Numbered from the stretch's first letter, positions 51,920-62,044 are shown. The stretch: 64,000 bases of DNA from Salinicoccus kekensis (GCF_900220995.1 NZ_OBQF01000001.1:62001-126000); one strand, 5' to 3'. Translations and numbers: made by a program. Notes: generated from the letters alone by a model not told the origin.

Positions 51920-52805
51920 AGGCCGCATCGATAACCCGGATGTAAAGGAACGCATCCATCAGGTGATCGAAGATTACGAGGAGAAACAGCCGGGGAGTGC
52001 GGCACCCGTCCTCCTCGGCTTCTCCTCCGATGAAGGCGTCAAGCGCAATAAAGGTCATGCCGGCGCAGCGGAAGGGCCGTTCAAAGTCCGCGAGAAGCTT
52101 GCGGGCCTGCCGTATACTGAGGAGATCTACGATTACGGCACCGTGATGGGGACAGAAGACCTCGAGACCTCGCAGCATGCCCTCGGATCTGCAGCTGCGG
52201 AAATCCTCGGAAACGGTGATTTCCCGCTCATCATCGGCGGCGGGCATGAGACGCTCTACGGGCATTATCTCGGTGTCAGGGAAGCATACCCCGATGCGAA
52301 GATCGCGGTGCTGAACTTCGATGCGCATTTCGACCTCCGGATCGAGAATCAGGCGACGTCCGGGACGATGTTCTATCAAATACTGACGCAGGACACGGAC
52401 GTCGACTATTATGTGCTCGGCATCCAGGAAAGCGGCAACACGGGCACGCTTTTTGACACGGCGGATGCGCTCAACGTGAACTATGCGAAGCTCGGCGAGA
52501 TGCGGAGTTCGCCGAAGGTCACCGGCTACATGTTCAAGGCGCTTGAAAGCTATGACTTCGTCTTTGCGACGCTGTGCATGGACTCGATCGCAACAGCCTA
52601 TGCGCCGGGCGTCAGCATGTCGCTGCCGAACGGTTTCACATCAATGGAGATACACGACCTGATCGAACGGCTTGCGGGCGTCGAAAACCTCGCAAGCTTC
52701 GACATCAGCGAGACGGCACCGCCGCTTGATCAGGGTGACCGGACGAGTGCGCTCGCCGCAAGCCTGCTACACAAATTCCTCATTACAAAGGATGCTTTCA
52801 GATGA
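51891..52805 (+). CDS. hutG: Formimidoylglutamase-like ureohydrolase
   Basis: 304 residues of the arginase/agmatinase superfamily. IIGGGHETLYGHY, VLNFDAHFDLR and CMDSIATAYAPGVSM provide the metal-binding regions; the GGGHE and NFDAHFDLR forms point to HutG (formiminoglutamate to glutamate plus formamide), the last step of histidine use. ATG 51891 follows GGAGGG at seven bases. No other hut gene is in the window, so the physiological role is unproven. It overlaps the methyltransferase gene by four bases. Confidence 0.82.
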   Translation: MTEIKKQKLEGRIDNPDVKERIHQVIEDYEEKQPGSAAPVLLGFSSDEGVKRNKGHAGAAEGPFKVREKLAGLPYTEEIYDYGTVMGTEDLETSQHALGSAAAEILGNGDFPLIIGGGHETLYGHYLGVREAYPDAKIAVLNFDAHFDLRIENQATSGTMFYQILTQDTDVDYYVLGIQESGNTGTLFDTADALNVNYAKLGEMRSSPKVTGYMFKALESYDFVFATLCMDSIATAYAPGVSMSLPNGFTSMEIHDLIERLAGVENLASFDISETAPPLDQGDRTSALAASLLHKFLITKDAFR

Positions 52806-53986
52806 ATGTCATACAATTGAAAAAAGGTGCAGAGAAACCTTTCCATAATGGTAAACTGAATATCAACGAAGAAGATTTGAGCGACTCCGTCTTTTTGAAG
52901 GACGGCGAAGTGGTCGAACTGACCGATTACCTCGGCGGGTTCATCGGTTATGCGATGATGAGCTTCGAACAGAGGACACACGGCTGGATCCTTTCGCACG
53001 ACAAGGATACACCTATAGATGAAGCATTCATCAGGGAAAAGATCACCGGGGCGATCGAGGATCGGACGCCGCTTTACAACCAGGAGGATACGGATGTCTT
53101 CCGCATCTTCAATGAAATCGGCGACGGCATCGGCGGGTTGTCCATCGACAATTTCAACGGGCACCTGCTCATCACCTATTATTCCGCAGGAATCTACAAG
53201 ATCCGCAATCTGGTCGTCCAGGTGCTGATAGAGGCACTCTCGCCGGACTCGATCACTGAGCAGACGAGATTTTCAATCGACGGCCGTATGCAGATTGAAA
53301 ACAACCACGTGACGGGCAATGTGCCGGAGAAGATCGTGGTGACCGAGAGCGGCATGCGCTTCAACGTTCATCTGAAGACCGGCCCGATGACCGGGTTGTT
53401 CCTGGATCAGCGCGAGACGCGGAAGACGCTCCTCAACAATAAAAGATCTCATAACGAGACGTTCCTGAACCTCTTCTCATACAGCGGCTCCTTTTCAGTC
53501 GCGGCCGCCATGGCCGGCATGTCGACGACGAGCGTGGACCTCGCGGGAAGGACGACGGAACTCGTCACGGACAACTTCAATGTGAACGATCTTCCGCTCG
53601 ACAACCACCATATACACATTATGGATACTTTTGAATACCTCAAATATGCGGCGAGGAAGAACCAGCAGTTCGATGTCATACTGATCGACCCGCCGAGCTT
53701 CAGCCGGAACAAGAAGAAATTCTTCAAGGTCGGGCGCGACTATCCGCAGCTGATCCGCGAAGCGGTTAAGATATTGAAACCCGGCGGCGAACTGATCTTA
53801 AGCCAGAACCTGGAGACGTTCACACTGAATCAGTTCAAAAAACAGATCGATGAGACGATGAACGGACTCGGCATCCGTTACACCCTGAAGGATGTCAAGG
53901 GGCTGCCGAAGGACTTCAAAACGACCAAAGGCTACAAGAGCGGCAAGTACTTGAAAATCGTCACGATAAAGCTTGCCAACGATTAG
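52802..53986 (+). CDS. RlmI/RlmK-like rRNA cytosine or guanine methyltransferase (class I SAM)
   Basis: 394 residues. An N-terminal PUA-like region (LKKGAEKPFHNG ... GFIGYAMMSF), a central domain with DGIGGLSIDNFNG, and a Rossmann methyltransferase: GLFLDQRETRKTL, FLNLFSYSGSFSVAAAMAG (SAM loop), and LIDPPSFSRNKKKFF (DPPSF catalytic-side motif). This is the YwbD/RlmI family acting on 23S rRNA. Its start overlaps the hutG stop (ATGA). Confidence 0.87.
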   Translation: MNVIQLKKGAEKPFHNGKLNINEEDLSDSVFLKDGEVVELTDYLGGFIGYAMMSFEQRTHGWILSHDKDTPIDEAFIREKITGAIEDRTPLYNQEDTDVFRIFNEIGDGIGGLSIDNFNGHLLITYYSAGIYKIRNLVVQVLIEALSPDSITEQTRFSIDGRMQIENNHVTGNVPEKIVVTESGMRFNVHLKTGPMTGLFLDQRETRKTLLNNKRSHNETFLNLFSYSGSFSVAAAMAGMSTTSVDLAGRTTELVTDNFNVNDLPLDNHHIHIMDTFEYLKYAARKNQQFDVILIDPPSFSRNKKKFFKVGRDYPQLIREAVKILKPGGELILSQNLETFTLNQFKKQIDETMNGLGIRYTLKDVKGLPKDFKTTKGYKSGKYLKIVTIKLAND

Positions 53987-54047
53987 AAAACAGGGATTTG
54001 GGTATTGTAAACACTAGATAAGTATTCTTATGGAGAGAGGGTTATTT

Positions 54048-54500
54048 ATGGTTCAATATCAAATCACTGAGCAGAATCTGAAGCAGAAACAGGAAGAGGC
54101 GCAGGAGCTGGTCAAGAAAAAAGCGAGGACCTCAGCCATCGCTGCGATCCTTCCGATCCCGTTCCTTGATGTCGGCACAGATATGAAGCTGATGAAGGAT
54201 ATCTACGGCGAGATCGAGGAAATCTTCGAGGTGGATCATGATGATGTGTCCACGACGAGTGATGATCTCATGACACGTGCCTGGGTGATGGGGACCAGCA
54301 TCGGCAGTGAGTTGATGCGGAAAAACGTCACCCCGTTCGTCTTCCGCATATTCAGCAAAAAGCAGAAGTTCAGCAGGTTCGGCCTGGTGACGCTCCTCGG
54401 CAATGTGCTCGGGGCGGGGGTCAGCTACTTCCTGATGAAGAAACTCGGCGATGACCATATCGAACATGTGGTGGAACATCTAAGGAATCAGGCCGCCTGA
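54048..54500 (+). CDS. Small hypothetical protein (EcsC/DUF697-like)
   Basis: 150 residues. Polar N-terminal helix (EQNLKQKQEEAQELVKKKA), then two weakly hydrophobic helices (TSAIAAILPIPFLDVGTDMKLM; LVTLLGNVLGAGVSYFLMKKL). The middle PIPFLDVGTD motif recalls DUF697/EcsC-like proteins that associate with membranes. ATG 54048 follows GGAGAGAGGG. A GGGTAT at 54002 could be a SigmaB -10, but its -35 is poor. Function unknown. Confidence 0.7.
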   Translation: MVQYQITEQNLKQKQEEAQELVKKKARTSAIAAILPIPFLDVGTDMKLMKDIYGEIEEIFEVDHDDVSTTSDDLMTRAWVMGTSIGSELMRKNVTPFVFRIFSKKQKFSRFGLVTLLGNVLGAGVSYFLMKKLGDDHIEHVVEHLRNQAA

Positions 54501-54610
54501 CCCTTAGGACATTCTTGTTGGCATTTGTCCCGTCCAAGGTGATAAAATCATATTAAGCAATGCTGTAAACACAATCAATTCATTTCACGACAAAAAGGAG
54601 ATAATCAGCA

Positions 54611-54877
54611 ATGGAGCAAAAATCATATTTCATAACAGACGAAACAGGTATACATGCAAGGCCCGCAACCATCCTCGTACAGACGGCATCCAAGTTTGAT
54701 TCGGATCTGCAGCTGGAGTACAACGGCAAGAAAGTCAACCTGAAATCAATCATGGGTGTCATGTCACTCGGAGTGGGCAAAGATTCGGAAGTCACTGTCT
54801 ATGCAGACGGGAATGATGAAGAAGAAGCACTGCAGGCAGTGACGGATACTCTTAGCAAAGAGGGGCTGACTGGCTGA
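54611..54877 (+). CDS. ptsH: Phosphocarrier protein HPr
   Basis: 88 residues. The phosphoacceptor His15 lies in [11 protein letters not shown] and the regulatory Ser46 in [11 protein letters not shown], so it can serve both PTS phosphotransfer and CcpA co-repression. AAAAAGGAG precedes ATG 54611. Its stop shares a base with the ptsI start. The cre site at 31522 would be read by CcpA with Ser-phosphorylated HPr. Confidence 0.98.
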   Translation: MEQKSYFITDETGIHARPATILVQTASKFDSDLQLEYNGKKVNLKSIMGVMSLGVGKDSEVTVYADGNDEEEALQAVTDTLSKEGLTG

Positions 54878-56601
54878 TGTCAAAAATACTGAAAGGGATC
54901 GGCGCAAGTGACGGCATTGCGATTTCAAAAGCCTACTCACTCGTCGAACCCGACCTGAATTTCACCGAAACTTCAATCGACGGCAGTGCATCGGCAGATG
55001 AAGTGCAGAAATTCAAAAATGGCCTCCACGAGACGAAAGTGGAGGTCACCAAAATCCGCAACCATGCAGAAGAGACCGTAGGACCCGAGCATGCTGCGAT
55101 TTTCGAAGCACACCTCATGGTCCTCGATGATCCGGAATTCATCGGCCCGATCGAAGGGAAGATCACCGGCGGGCTGAGTGCACCGCAGGCACTCGTCGAG
55201 GTGCGCGACCAGTATTTGAAGACTTTTGAAGAGATGGATAACGAATACATGAAGGAGCGTGCAGCGGACATCAAAGATGTCTCGAAGCGCCTGCTTGCAC
55301 ATCTGCTCGGACGTGCACTGCCGGATCCGGCATCGATTGATGAGGAAGTCATCATCATTGCCGATGACCTGACGCCTTCCGACACCGCCCAGCTCGACAA
55401 GCGCTTCGTCAAAGGTTTTGTGACGAACGCAGGCGGCCGTACATCGCATTCGGCAATCATGGCACGCTCCCTTGAGATCCCGGCGGTCGTCGGCACCAAA
55501 GAGGTGACGGCTTCAGTCAACGACGGTGATATCGTGATCGTCGACGGCACCGCCGGAGACGTCATCGCCGGGGCGGATGAAAAGGAGATCAAGGCTTACG
55601 AGCTGAAGACGGACGAGCTGAAGCGCGAGCGCGAAACCCTGCTTGAATTAAAAGATGATGATACGAAGACGCAGGACGGCATCACGGTCGAACTCGGCGC
55701 GAACATCGGTACGCCGGACGACGTGGAAGGCGTGCTTGATAACGGTGCAGAAGGCATCGGGCTGTTCCGCACCGAGTTCCTCTACATGGGGCGCGACAAG
55801 CTGCCGACTGAAGACGAGCAGTATGAAGCGTATAAGACCGTGCTTGAAAAGATGGACGATAAACCTGTCATCGTCAGGACGATCGACATCGGCGGCGACA
55901 AGGAAGTGCCGGCCCTCGACATGCCGAAGGAGCTCAATCCTTTCCTCGGCTACAGAGCCATCCGTATGGCCCTCGGCAATAAAGAACTCTTCAGGACCCA
56001 GCTGCGTGCACTGCTCCGTGCAAGTGTACACGGCAACCTGAAGATCATGTTCCCGATGATCGCAACCATCCAGGAATTCGAAGAGGCGAAAGCACTGCTC
56101 ATCGAATGCAGGGATGAACTGAAGGCGGACAAGGTGGACGTCAGGGATGATATAGAGACAGGCATCATGGTGGAAATCCCGTCCGCTGCCATCCTTGCGG
56201 ATGAATTCGCAAAAGTGGTGGATTTCTTCAGCATCGGTACAAACGACCTGATCCAGTACACATTCGCTGCAGACAGGATGAATGAGAACGTATCCTATCT
56301 GTACCAGCCTTACCACCCGGCATTGCTGCGGCTGATCGACAACGTCGTGAAAGCCGCACACCGCGAGGACAAATGGGTCGGGATGTGCGGTGAGATGGCG
56401 GGGGATCCGACTGCCATGCCACTCCTCATCGGCCTCGGAATCGATGAACTTTCAATGAGTGCAGGCAGTGTGCTGAAAGCACGCAGCCAGATCAAAAACC
56501 TTAAAAAGACGGATATGGAGCATCTGGTTGAAGCGGCACTCCGTTCACCGGATTCAGATACGGTGACCGCACTTGTCAAAGAGTATACCGAACGTCTGTA
56601 A
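54877..56601 (+). CDS. ptsI: PTS enzyme I (PEP-protein phosphotransferase)
   Basis: 574 residues. The phospho-His is in [21 protein letters not shown]; the PEP-binding barrel includes [44 protein letters not shown] and the active-site Cys in [12 protein letters not shown]. It phosphorylates HPr with PEP. It ends about ten bases before a strong terminator and forms a two-gene operon with ptsH. Confidence 0.98.
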   Translation: MSKILKGIGASDGIAISKAYSLVEPDLNFTETSIDGSASADEVQKFKNGLHETKVEVTKIRNHAEETVGPEHAAIFEAHLMVLDDPEFIGPIEGKITGGLSAPQALVEVRDQYLKTFEEMDNEYMKERAADIKDVSKRLLAHLLGRALPDPASIDEEVIIIADDLTPSDTAQLDKRFVKGFVTNAGGRTSHSAIMARSLEIPAVVGTKEVTASVNDGDIVIVDGTAGDVIAGADEKEIKAYELKTDELKRERETLLELKDDDTKTQDGITVELGANIGTPDDVEGVLDNGAEGIGLFRTEFLYMGRDKLPTEDEQYEAYKTVLEKMDDKPVIVRTIDIGGDKEVPALDMPKELNPFLGYRAIRMALGNKELFRTQLRALLRASVHGNLKIMFPMIATIQEFEEAKALLIECRDELKADKVDVRDDIETGIMVEIPSAAILADEFAKVVDFFSIGTNDLIQYTFAADRMNENVSYLYQPYHPALLRLIDNVVKAAHREDKWVGMCGEMAGDPTAMPLLIGLGIDELSMSAGSVLKARSQIKNLKKTDMEHLVEAALRSPDSDTVTALVKEYTERL

Positions 56602-56610
56602 TGTGCATAC

Positions 56611-56661
56611 GGCACATGAATTTCACGCTGTCCGACTGTGAATTTTCATGTGCCTTTTTTT
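56611..56661 (+). terminator. Terminator of ptsHI
   Basis: Stem GGCACATGAA / TTCATGTGCC extended by an inner TCAC / GTGA pair, then seven Ts. Confidence 0.88.
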
Positions 56662-56715
56662 ATTTTACCGTATCGGCATCCATATTTTGGCGGTGTTGAA
56701 TTGTCTTTTATTTTA

Positions 56716-56733
56716 TTGAACATTTTTTCACAA
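56716..56733 (+). promoter_or_regulatory. Possible Rex half-operator before cydAB
   Basis: TTGAACATTTTTTCACAA: the right half TTCACAA is a perfect Rex half-site; the left half has three mismatches. It lies 19 bases before the -35 of the cydA promoter. Rex control of cyd operons is known in other Firmicutes. Confidence 0.45.
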
Positions 56734-56751
56734 TATTGTCATGGATGAGAA

Positions 56752-56779
56752 TTGAAATCCGGTGATTTGGATATATAAT
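56752..56779 (+). promoter_or_regulatory. SigmaA promoter of cydAB
   Basis: TTGAAA (56752-56757), 16 bases, TATAAT (56774-56779), 29 bases before the GTG start. Confidence 0.7.
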
Positions 56780-56808
56780 GAGGGATACGGATATAAGGAG
56801 TGATAAAA

Positions 56809-58158
56809 GTGGATGATGTTCTATTAGGACGCATAATAACGGCGAGTACACTCAGTTTCCACATAATCTTCGCCACTTTGGGTGTCGGCATACCAATCGT
56901 TATTATGGTCATGGAATTTTTGGGTATTAAAAATAAAGACTCCCAGTATATGACTATGGCAAGACGGATTGCCAAAGGATTCACCGTAACGATCGCAGTC
57001 GGGGTCGTGACGGGGACCATCATCGGCCTGCAGCTGTCGCTGATATGGCCGGACTTCATGAGGCTCGGCGGACAGCTCATCGCACTGCCTCTGTTCATGG
57101 AAACATTTGCGTTTTTCTTTGAAGCTATATTCCTGGGTATTTTCCTATATACATGGAACCGGTTCAAAAACCCTTGGCATCACTGGTTATTGAACATTCC
57201 AATCGTCATCGGTTCAACTTTGTCGGCGGTGTTCATCACATCTGTGAACTCATTCATGAATACGCCTGCCGGATTCGATTTGGCCGAAGACGCATTCGTC
57301 AACGTCGACCCGATTGCGGCGATGTTCAACCCGTCGGTCTACGTGAGGGTCTTCCACGTCGTGGCAACGGCCTATATGACCGCAGCATTCATACTTGCAT
57401 CAATTGCAGCATTCAAGCTGATTAAAAATAAATTCAAAAAAGACCGCGAATATCATATGAAGGGTCTGAAAGTGACGATGGCCATCGGCCTTGTCATGAG
57501 TTTACTTACAATAGTCGCAGGAGACTTCTCAGCGAAATTCCTCCACAATGAGCAGCCGGAAAAACTGGCCGCGATGGAGTGGCATTTCGAGACTGAGCCT
57601 TATGCCGATCTGGTCCTGTTCGGCGTGCTTGATGAAGAGACACAGGAAGTGAATTACGCGCTGAGGATCCCGTGGGCGCTCAGCTTCCTGTCGGGCAACT
57701 CCTTTGATACGGAGGTGACCGGTCTGAATGACATACCGGAAGAAGAACATCCGCCCATGGTCATCCATTATTTCTTTGACCTGATGGTGTTCTTCGGGAT
57801 GTATGCCTTCGGCGTCTCGGTGATCTACTTCATCGTCAAGAAGTTCACCCGCTTTAACGAACACCATCCGGCGCTGCTGTATGCCTACTTCCTGACCGGA
57901 CCGCTGTCCATGATGGCGATCGAGGCAGGCTGGTTCCTGGCGGAGATGGGGCGTCAGCCATGGATCATACGGGGTTATATGCGGGTGGCGGAAGCCGTCA
58001 CCAATGCGGATGGACTCGGCCTCGTGCTGATTGCATTCATCATCCTGTACATCATACTCGGATTCACATGTGCCTATGTACTGATCAAGATGTTCAACAA
58101 CAGTTCGGCGGAAGCTTCGCGTGCGGAATATTACGGTGAGGGAGTGGATGCCAAATGA
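56809..58158 (+). CDS. cydA: Cytochrome bd-type quinol oxidase subunit I
   Basis: 449 residues, short Q-loop form typical of Firmicutes. First helix ASTLSFHIIFATLGVGIP holds a heme His; METFAFFFEAIFLGIFLYTWNR carries conserved Glu residues; the GRQPW motif is in EMGRQPWIIRGYMR. It oxidises menaquinol and reduces O2 with high affinity in the membrane. GTG 56809 follows AGGAG at eight bases; the GTG at 56800 overlaps that site. Its stop overlaps cydB by four bases. Confidence 0.96.
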   Translation: MDDVLLGRIITASTLSFHIIFATLGVGIPIVIMVMEFLGIKNKDSQYMTMARRIAKGFTVTIAVGVVTGTIIGLQLSLIWPDFMRLGGQLIALPLFMETFAFFFEAIFLGIFLYTWNRFKNPWHHWLLNIPIVIGSTLSAVFITSVNSFMNTPAGFDLAEDAFVNVDPIAAMFNPSVYVRVFHVVATAYMTAAFILASIAAFKLIKNKFKKDREYHMKGLKVTMAIGLVMSLLTIVAGDFSAKFLHNEQPEKLAAMEWHFETEPYADLVLFGVLDEETQEVNYALRIPWALSFLSGNSFDTEVTGLNDIPEEEHPPMVIHYFFDLMVFFGMYAFGVSVIYFIVKKFTRFNEHHPALLYAYFLTGPLSMMAIEAGWFLAEMGRQPWIIRGYMRVAEAVTNADGLGLVLIAFIILYIILGFTCAYVLIKMFNNSSAEASRAEYYGEGVDAK

Positions 58159-59189
58159 TGGATCTGAATTATGAATTGATCGGAATCACGGTGCTCTGGA
58201 CTTTCCTGTACGGCTATATCATCGTTGCGGCGATCGATTTCGGGGCCGGGTTCTTCAACTACTATGCGATAGAGACAGGCCAGCACCGGACGGTCAGCCA
58301 TATCATCCAGCGCTATTTGAGCCCGGTCTGGGAAGTGACGAACGTATTCTTCGTGTTCTTCTTCGTGGGCATCGTCGGATTCTATCCGGACACCGCGTAC
58401 TATCTCGGGACCACGCTGTTGATACCGGGGAGCATCGCACTGATCCTCCTCGCGATACGCGGAAGCTACTATGCATTCAACGCGAGTGCGACGAAACCGC
58501 GTAAATCCTGGGCGTTCCTGTACGGGGTGACGGGGCTTCTGATCCCGGCATCACTGTCGGTGGTGCTGGTGATCTCGGAAGGCGGATATATATACGAGGA
58601 CGGCGACGGGGTGCAGCTGAACATACAGGAGCTGTTCTTCAGTTCCTATGCATGGACGATCGTGTTCCTTGCGATCATCCTTGTATTGTATATCTCCAGC
58701 GGATTCCTGACGTACTATGCATCAAAGGCGAAAAATAAAGACGCCATGGAGACGTTCAGGAACTGGTTTCTGATCTGGTCGCTGCCGATGCTTGTGATCA
58801 GCCAGTTCACTTTCCTGAGCCTCAGGGAGCACAACTATGAGCACTTCCAGTCGGCACAGGATTACTGGTATTTATTCGGCCTGAGCCTGCTTGCGATGAT
58901 CATCGCGGTCTTCCTGATCTGGAAGAAGCGGAACTTCGGCCTTGCATTCATCATGATCATGCTGCAGTTCGGATTTGCGTTTTACGGCTACGGCATCAGC
59001 AAGCTGCCGTATATACTGTATCCTTACATTGACATCAACACGAGCGTCGTGAACGAAGCGATGGCATTCAGCCTGACGGTTGCCTTCGTCCTCGGCCTGC
59101 TGCTGCTCATACCGAGCCTCATACTCCTCCTCAGGCTCTTCATCTTCAATGCGGAGTATGTGGAAGGGAAGAATGAGGAAGGATACTGA
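58155..59189 (+). CDS. cydB: Cytochrome bd-type quinol oxidase subunit II
   Basis: 344 residues, eight or nine helices. TVLWTFLYGYIIVAAIDFGAGFF at the N terminus is the family mark, followed by RYLSPVWEVTNVFFVFFFVG with the conserved WE. It pairs with CydA. No cydCD exporter genes follow; the operon ends in a strong terminator, so heme-insertion transport genes must be elsewhere. Confidence 0.95.
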   Translation: MMDLNYELIGITVLWTFLYGYIIVAAIDFGAGFFNYYAIETGQHRTVSHIIQRYLSPVWEVTNVFFVFFFVGIVGFYPDTAYYLGTTLLIPGSIALILLAIRGSYYAFNASATKPRKSWAFLYGVTGLLIPASLSVVLVISEGGYIYEDGDGVQLNIQELFFSSYAWTIVFLAIILVLYISSGFLTYYASKAKNKDAMETFRNWFLIWSLPMLVISQFTFLSLREHNYEHFQSAQDYWYLFGLSLLAMIIAVFLIWKKRNFGLAFIMIMLQFGFAFYGYGISKLPYILYPYIDINTSVVNEAMAFSLTVAFVLGLLLLIPSLILLLRLFIFNAEYVEGKNEEGY

Positions 59190-59201
59190 TTGAAGTGATA
59201 C

Positions 59202-59236
59202 AAGCCGCACCTCAAATTTGAGGTGCGGCTTTTTCA
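59202..59236 (+). terminator. Terminator of cydAB
   Basis: Perfect 15-base palindromic stem from AAGCCGCACCTC to GAGGTGCGGCTT followed by Ts. Confidence 0.92.
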
Positions 59237-59306
59237 TTTATATGTTGAATTCTGCAGTGAGAAGTTTATTATATGAATTATGATATGAAGAGCGGGGGAG
59301 TCGGAA

Positions 59307-59966
59307 ATGAAGAAGGAATTTGCGGTGATCGGACTTGGCAGGTTCGGCGGCAGCATAGTCGAGGAACTGAATGAACTGGATGCCAATGTGCTGGCGATCG
59401 ACAGGGATGCCGAGCGGGTGAGGGATTTCCAGGATATCGCAACCGAATCGGTGATCGCCGATACGACGGAGGAATCTGTCCTGAGAGATCTCGGGCTCAG
59501 GAATTTCGACCATGTCATCGTGGCGATCGGCGACAACATCCAGTCGAGCATACTGACGACACTGCTGCTTAAGGATATCGGCGTCAAGAGTGTGACGGTG
59601 AAAGCCCAGAGCACATATCATGCGCGGGTGCTCGAAAAGATCGGTGCGGATTATGTCGTCCATCCCGAGCGCGACATGGGACGCCGCATCGCACATAAGA
59701 TGATGTCGAGCTCAGTATTGGATTATATCGAACTGAGCAATGAATATTCAGTCGTGGAGTACCTTGCCGGAAAAAAACTCGCCGGACGTTCGATTCTCGA
59801 ACTGGATATCCGCGCAGTCTATGGCATCAGCATCATCGCGATTAAGCGGGGGACCGACATACTCGTCTCCCCGGATCCGAACCTCGAGATCGAGCGGGAT
59901 GATATACTGATCGCCATCGGCGAGGACAGTGATCTCACCGCCTTTGAGAAAAAGATGATGGATTAG
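59307..59966 (+). CDS. K+ channel regulatory subunit, KtrA/KtrC type
   Basis: 219 residues: an RCK_N Rossmann domain (FAVIGLGRFGGSIVEELNELDANVLAIDRD) and an RCK_C domain from about residue 140 (GRSILELDIRAVYGISIIAIKRG ... DDILIAIGEDSDL). It gates a Ktr K+ channel in response to ATP/ADP; the RCK_C domain of staphylococcal and Bacillus homologues binds c-di-AMP. GGGGGAG precedes ATG 59307. The channel subunit gene is not adjacent. KtrA and KtrC cannot be separated here. Confidence 0.93.
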   Translation: MKKEFAVIGLGRFGGSIVEELNELDANVLAIDRDAERVRDFQDIATESVIADTTEESVLRDLGLRNFDHVIVAIGDNIQSSILTTLLLKDIGVKSVTVKAQSTYHARVLEKIGADYVVHPERDMGRRIAHKMMSSSVLDYIELSNEYSVVEYLAGKKLAGRSILELDIRAVYGISIIAIKRGTDILVSPDPNLEIERDDILIAIGEDSDLTAFEKKMMD

Positions 59967-59989
59967 GGATTTATTTATATGGAGAGATG

Positions 59990-60018
59990 AGAGGCTGGTG
60001 TGACCAGTCTCTTTTTTG
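59990..60018 (+). terminator. Terminator of the Ktr regulator gene
   Basis: Stem AGAGGCTGGT / ACCAGTCTCT (one G-T pair), three-base loop, T run. Confidence 0.83.
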
Positions 60019-60073
60019 TCGTGAGGTCGGTGTGGCCGGGCAATGCTGTTCAGTTATGGCTTTTGGCAGTCGT

Positions 60074-60300
60074 AACTAAACGCTAGCGGGCTCTAAACGT
60101 TTAGTTATGAGATTTTTCAGGATTAACTAAACACCACCAGCTACCAAACGTTTAGTTACGGGATATTCCAGCCTCAACTAAACACTACCGGGTCCTAAAC
60201 GTTTAGTTACAAGATATTCCAGCCTCAACTAAACACTTGCGGGTCGCAAACGTTTAGTTACGACATTTTCCGACCTTAACTAAACACCACCAGCGCCCCC
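60074..60300 (+). repeat. 51-bp tandem repeat array, four units plus a partial fifth
   Basis: AACTAAAC begins at 60074, 60125, 60176, 60227 and 60278, exactly 51 apart. Each full unit pairs TAACTAAAC or CAACTAAAC with AAACGTTTAGTTA about 18 bases on, so it can form a hairpin with a nine-base stem. The array fills the 385-base convergent gap between the Ktr regulator and rnjA; no gene was seen there. Confidence 0.92.
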
Positions 60301-60319
60301 GCACCACCAGCACATAAAA

Positions 60320-60343
60320 AAGCCGGGACAAAAGTCCCGGCTT
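60320..60343 (-). terminator. Terminator of rnjA
   Basis: Ten-base stem AAGCCGGGAC / GTCCCGGCTT, four-base loop, T run on the minus strand. Confidence 0.9.
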
Positions 60344-60352
60344 CATGCTTAT

Positions 60353-62044
60353 TTATTTCTTCTGAAGTTTCTCGTCATTGACCCTCATGATCATCGGAAG
60401 GATCATCGGGCTGCGTTTGGTCTTTCTGTAAAGGTGCTGGCTGAGTTCTTCGATGATGACCTGTTTGACGTTGAACCATTCGACTTTATCCTTCGATTCA
60501 AGGAGTTTATTGACGTCGTCCTTGATCTTCTTCTCTGCACTGCGGATCAGTCCGTAGGATTCGCGCATGTAGACGAAGCCGCGGGAGATGATGTCCGGTC
60601 CGCTGAGGAGCTGTTTATTCTTGAAGTCGATGGAGACGACGACGATCGCGAGTCCTTCTTCTGACAAGTCCTTGCGGTCGCGCAGGACGATGTTGCCGAT
60701 GTCCCCGATGCCGATGCCGTCGACGAAGACGGTGCCGGCCTGGACGCGGTGGCTCTTGCGTGCCGAATCCTTGGTCATCGCAAGCACATCGCCGAGTTCC
60801 ATCAGGAATACGTCCTCCTCCGCCATGCCTGTTGAGACGGCGAGGTCCTTATGGAGCTTCAGCATCCGGTACTCGCCGTGGATCGGCATGAAGTACTTCG
60901 GCCTGATGAGGCGAAGCATGAGTTTCTGCTCCTCCTGGGAACCGTGGCCCGACGTATGGATGTTGGACAGGCGGCCGTGGATGACGTCCGCGCCTGCTTT
61001 AAAGAGCGAGTTGATCGTGCGGTTGACGCTCAATGTGTTGCCCGGGATCGGTGATGAACTGAATATTACCGTGTCATCAGGGATGATGCTGATCTGACGG
61101 TGCGTGCCGTTCGCGATCCTTGAAAGGGCGGCCATCGGCTCACCCTGGGAACCTGTGCACAGTATCATGACTTTGTGCTTTTCGATCTTGTTGATCATCT
61201 TCGGCTCGATGAACGTCTCAGGCGGCGCCTTGATGTAGCCGAGCTCGGTGCCGATCCTGATGTTGTTCTCCATGCTGCGTCCGAAGATGCATATTTTACG
61301 GTCGAGCTTCACAGCGGCGTCGATCGCCTGCTGCACACGGTATATATTCGATGCGAATGTCGCAAAGATGATCCTGCCCGTGCATTTCCTGAAGATGTCC
61401 TCGACGTTCTGGCCGACCGCTTTTTCACTGATCGTGAAGTTCGGGACGGTCGCATTCGTCGAATCCGACAAGAGGCACAATACGCCTTCTTCACCGAGCT
61501 GTGCCATCTTCGCGATGTTTGCAGGCTCTCCGACGGGTGTGAAGTCGAATTTGAAGTCACCGGTGTGGACGATGTTGCCTTCCGGTGTCCTGACGACGAC
61601 GCCGTACGCTTCCGGTATGGAGTGCGTGACGAGGAAGAAGTCGACGGTCATGGTGCCGAAGTCGAGTACGGTATCCTCCTGGACTTCATGCAGTTCCGCC
61701 GTACGCAGCAAACGATGCTCTTCCAATTTGTTGCGTATCAGCCCGAGTGCGAGCGGGCCGGAATATATCGGTACGTTCAGCTCTTTCAATAAATACGGTA
61801 TGCCGCCGATGTGGTCCTCATGTCCATGTGTGACGACGAGCGCTTTGATCTTATGTTTGTTCTCGATCAGATAGCTGTAGTCGGGTATGACATAGTCGAT
61901 CCCGAGCTGCTCGTCATCCGGGAACTTGATCCCGGCGTCGATGATGATGATTTCGTCTTTGTATTCGACGCAGTAGGTGTTCTTGCCGATTTCACCAAGA
62001 CCGCCCAGCGCGAATACGCCGACTTCCTGTTTTTCAAGTGCCAT
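60353..62044 (-). CDS. rnjA: Ribonuclease J1
   Basis: 563 residues. Metallo-beta-lactamase core with [16 protein letters not shown] (HxHxDH), VHTGDFKFD and LLSDSTNA; the beta-CASP part holds [16 protein letters not shown] and [15 protein letters not shown]; the C-terminal domain follows residue 450. It is an endo- and 5'-3' exoribonuclease central to mRNA turnover. Its start shares a base with the rpoY stop, the conserved rpoY-rnjA order of Firmicutes. Confidence 0.97.
   Translation of the reverse strand: MALEKQEVGVFALGGLGEIGKNTYCVEYKDEIIIIDAGIKFPDDEQLGIDYVIPDYSYLIENKHKIKALVVTHGHEDHIGGIPYLLKELNVPIYSGPLALGLIRNKLEEHRLLRTAELHEVQEDTVLDFGTMTVDFFLVTHSIPEAYGVVVRTPEGNIVHTGDFKFDFTPVGEPANIAKMAQLGEEGVLCLLSDSTNATVPNFTISEKAVGQNVEDIFRKCTGRIIFATFASNIYRVQQAIDAAVKLDRKICIFGRSMENNIRIGTELGYIKAPPETFIEPKMINKIEKHKVMILCTGSQGEPMAALSRIANGTHRQISIIPDDTVIFSSSPIPGNTLSVNRTINSLFKAGADVIHGRLSNIHTSGHGSQEEQKLMLRLIRPKYFMPIHGEYRMLKLHKDLAVSTGMAEEDVFLMELGDVLAMTKDSARKSHRVQAGTVFVDGIGIGDIGNIVLRDRKDLSEEGLAIVVVSIDFKNKQLLSGPDIISRGFVYMRESYGLIRSAEKKIKDDVNKLLESKDKVEWFNVKQVIIEELSQHLYRKTKRSPMILPMIMRVNDEKLQKK

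Noticed and set aside
51891-52805. Apparent loss of the first Asp of the DxD metal motif in HutG (reads CMD)
   Set aside because: As I recall, staphylococcal HutG proteins also have Cys-Met-Asp here, so it is likely normal for the family.
11364-60300. CRISPR arrays as an explanation of the regular repeats
   Set aside because: Whole units, not just the repeat part, are conserved within each array; there are no unique spacers and no cas genes.
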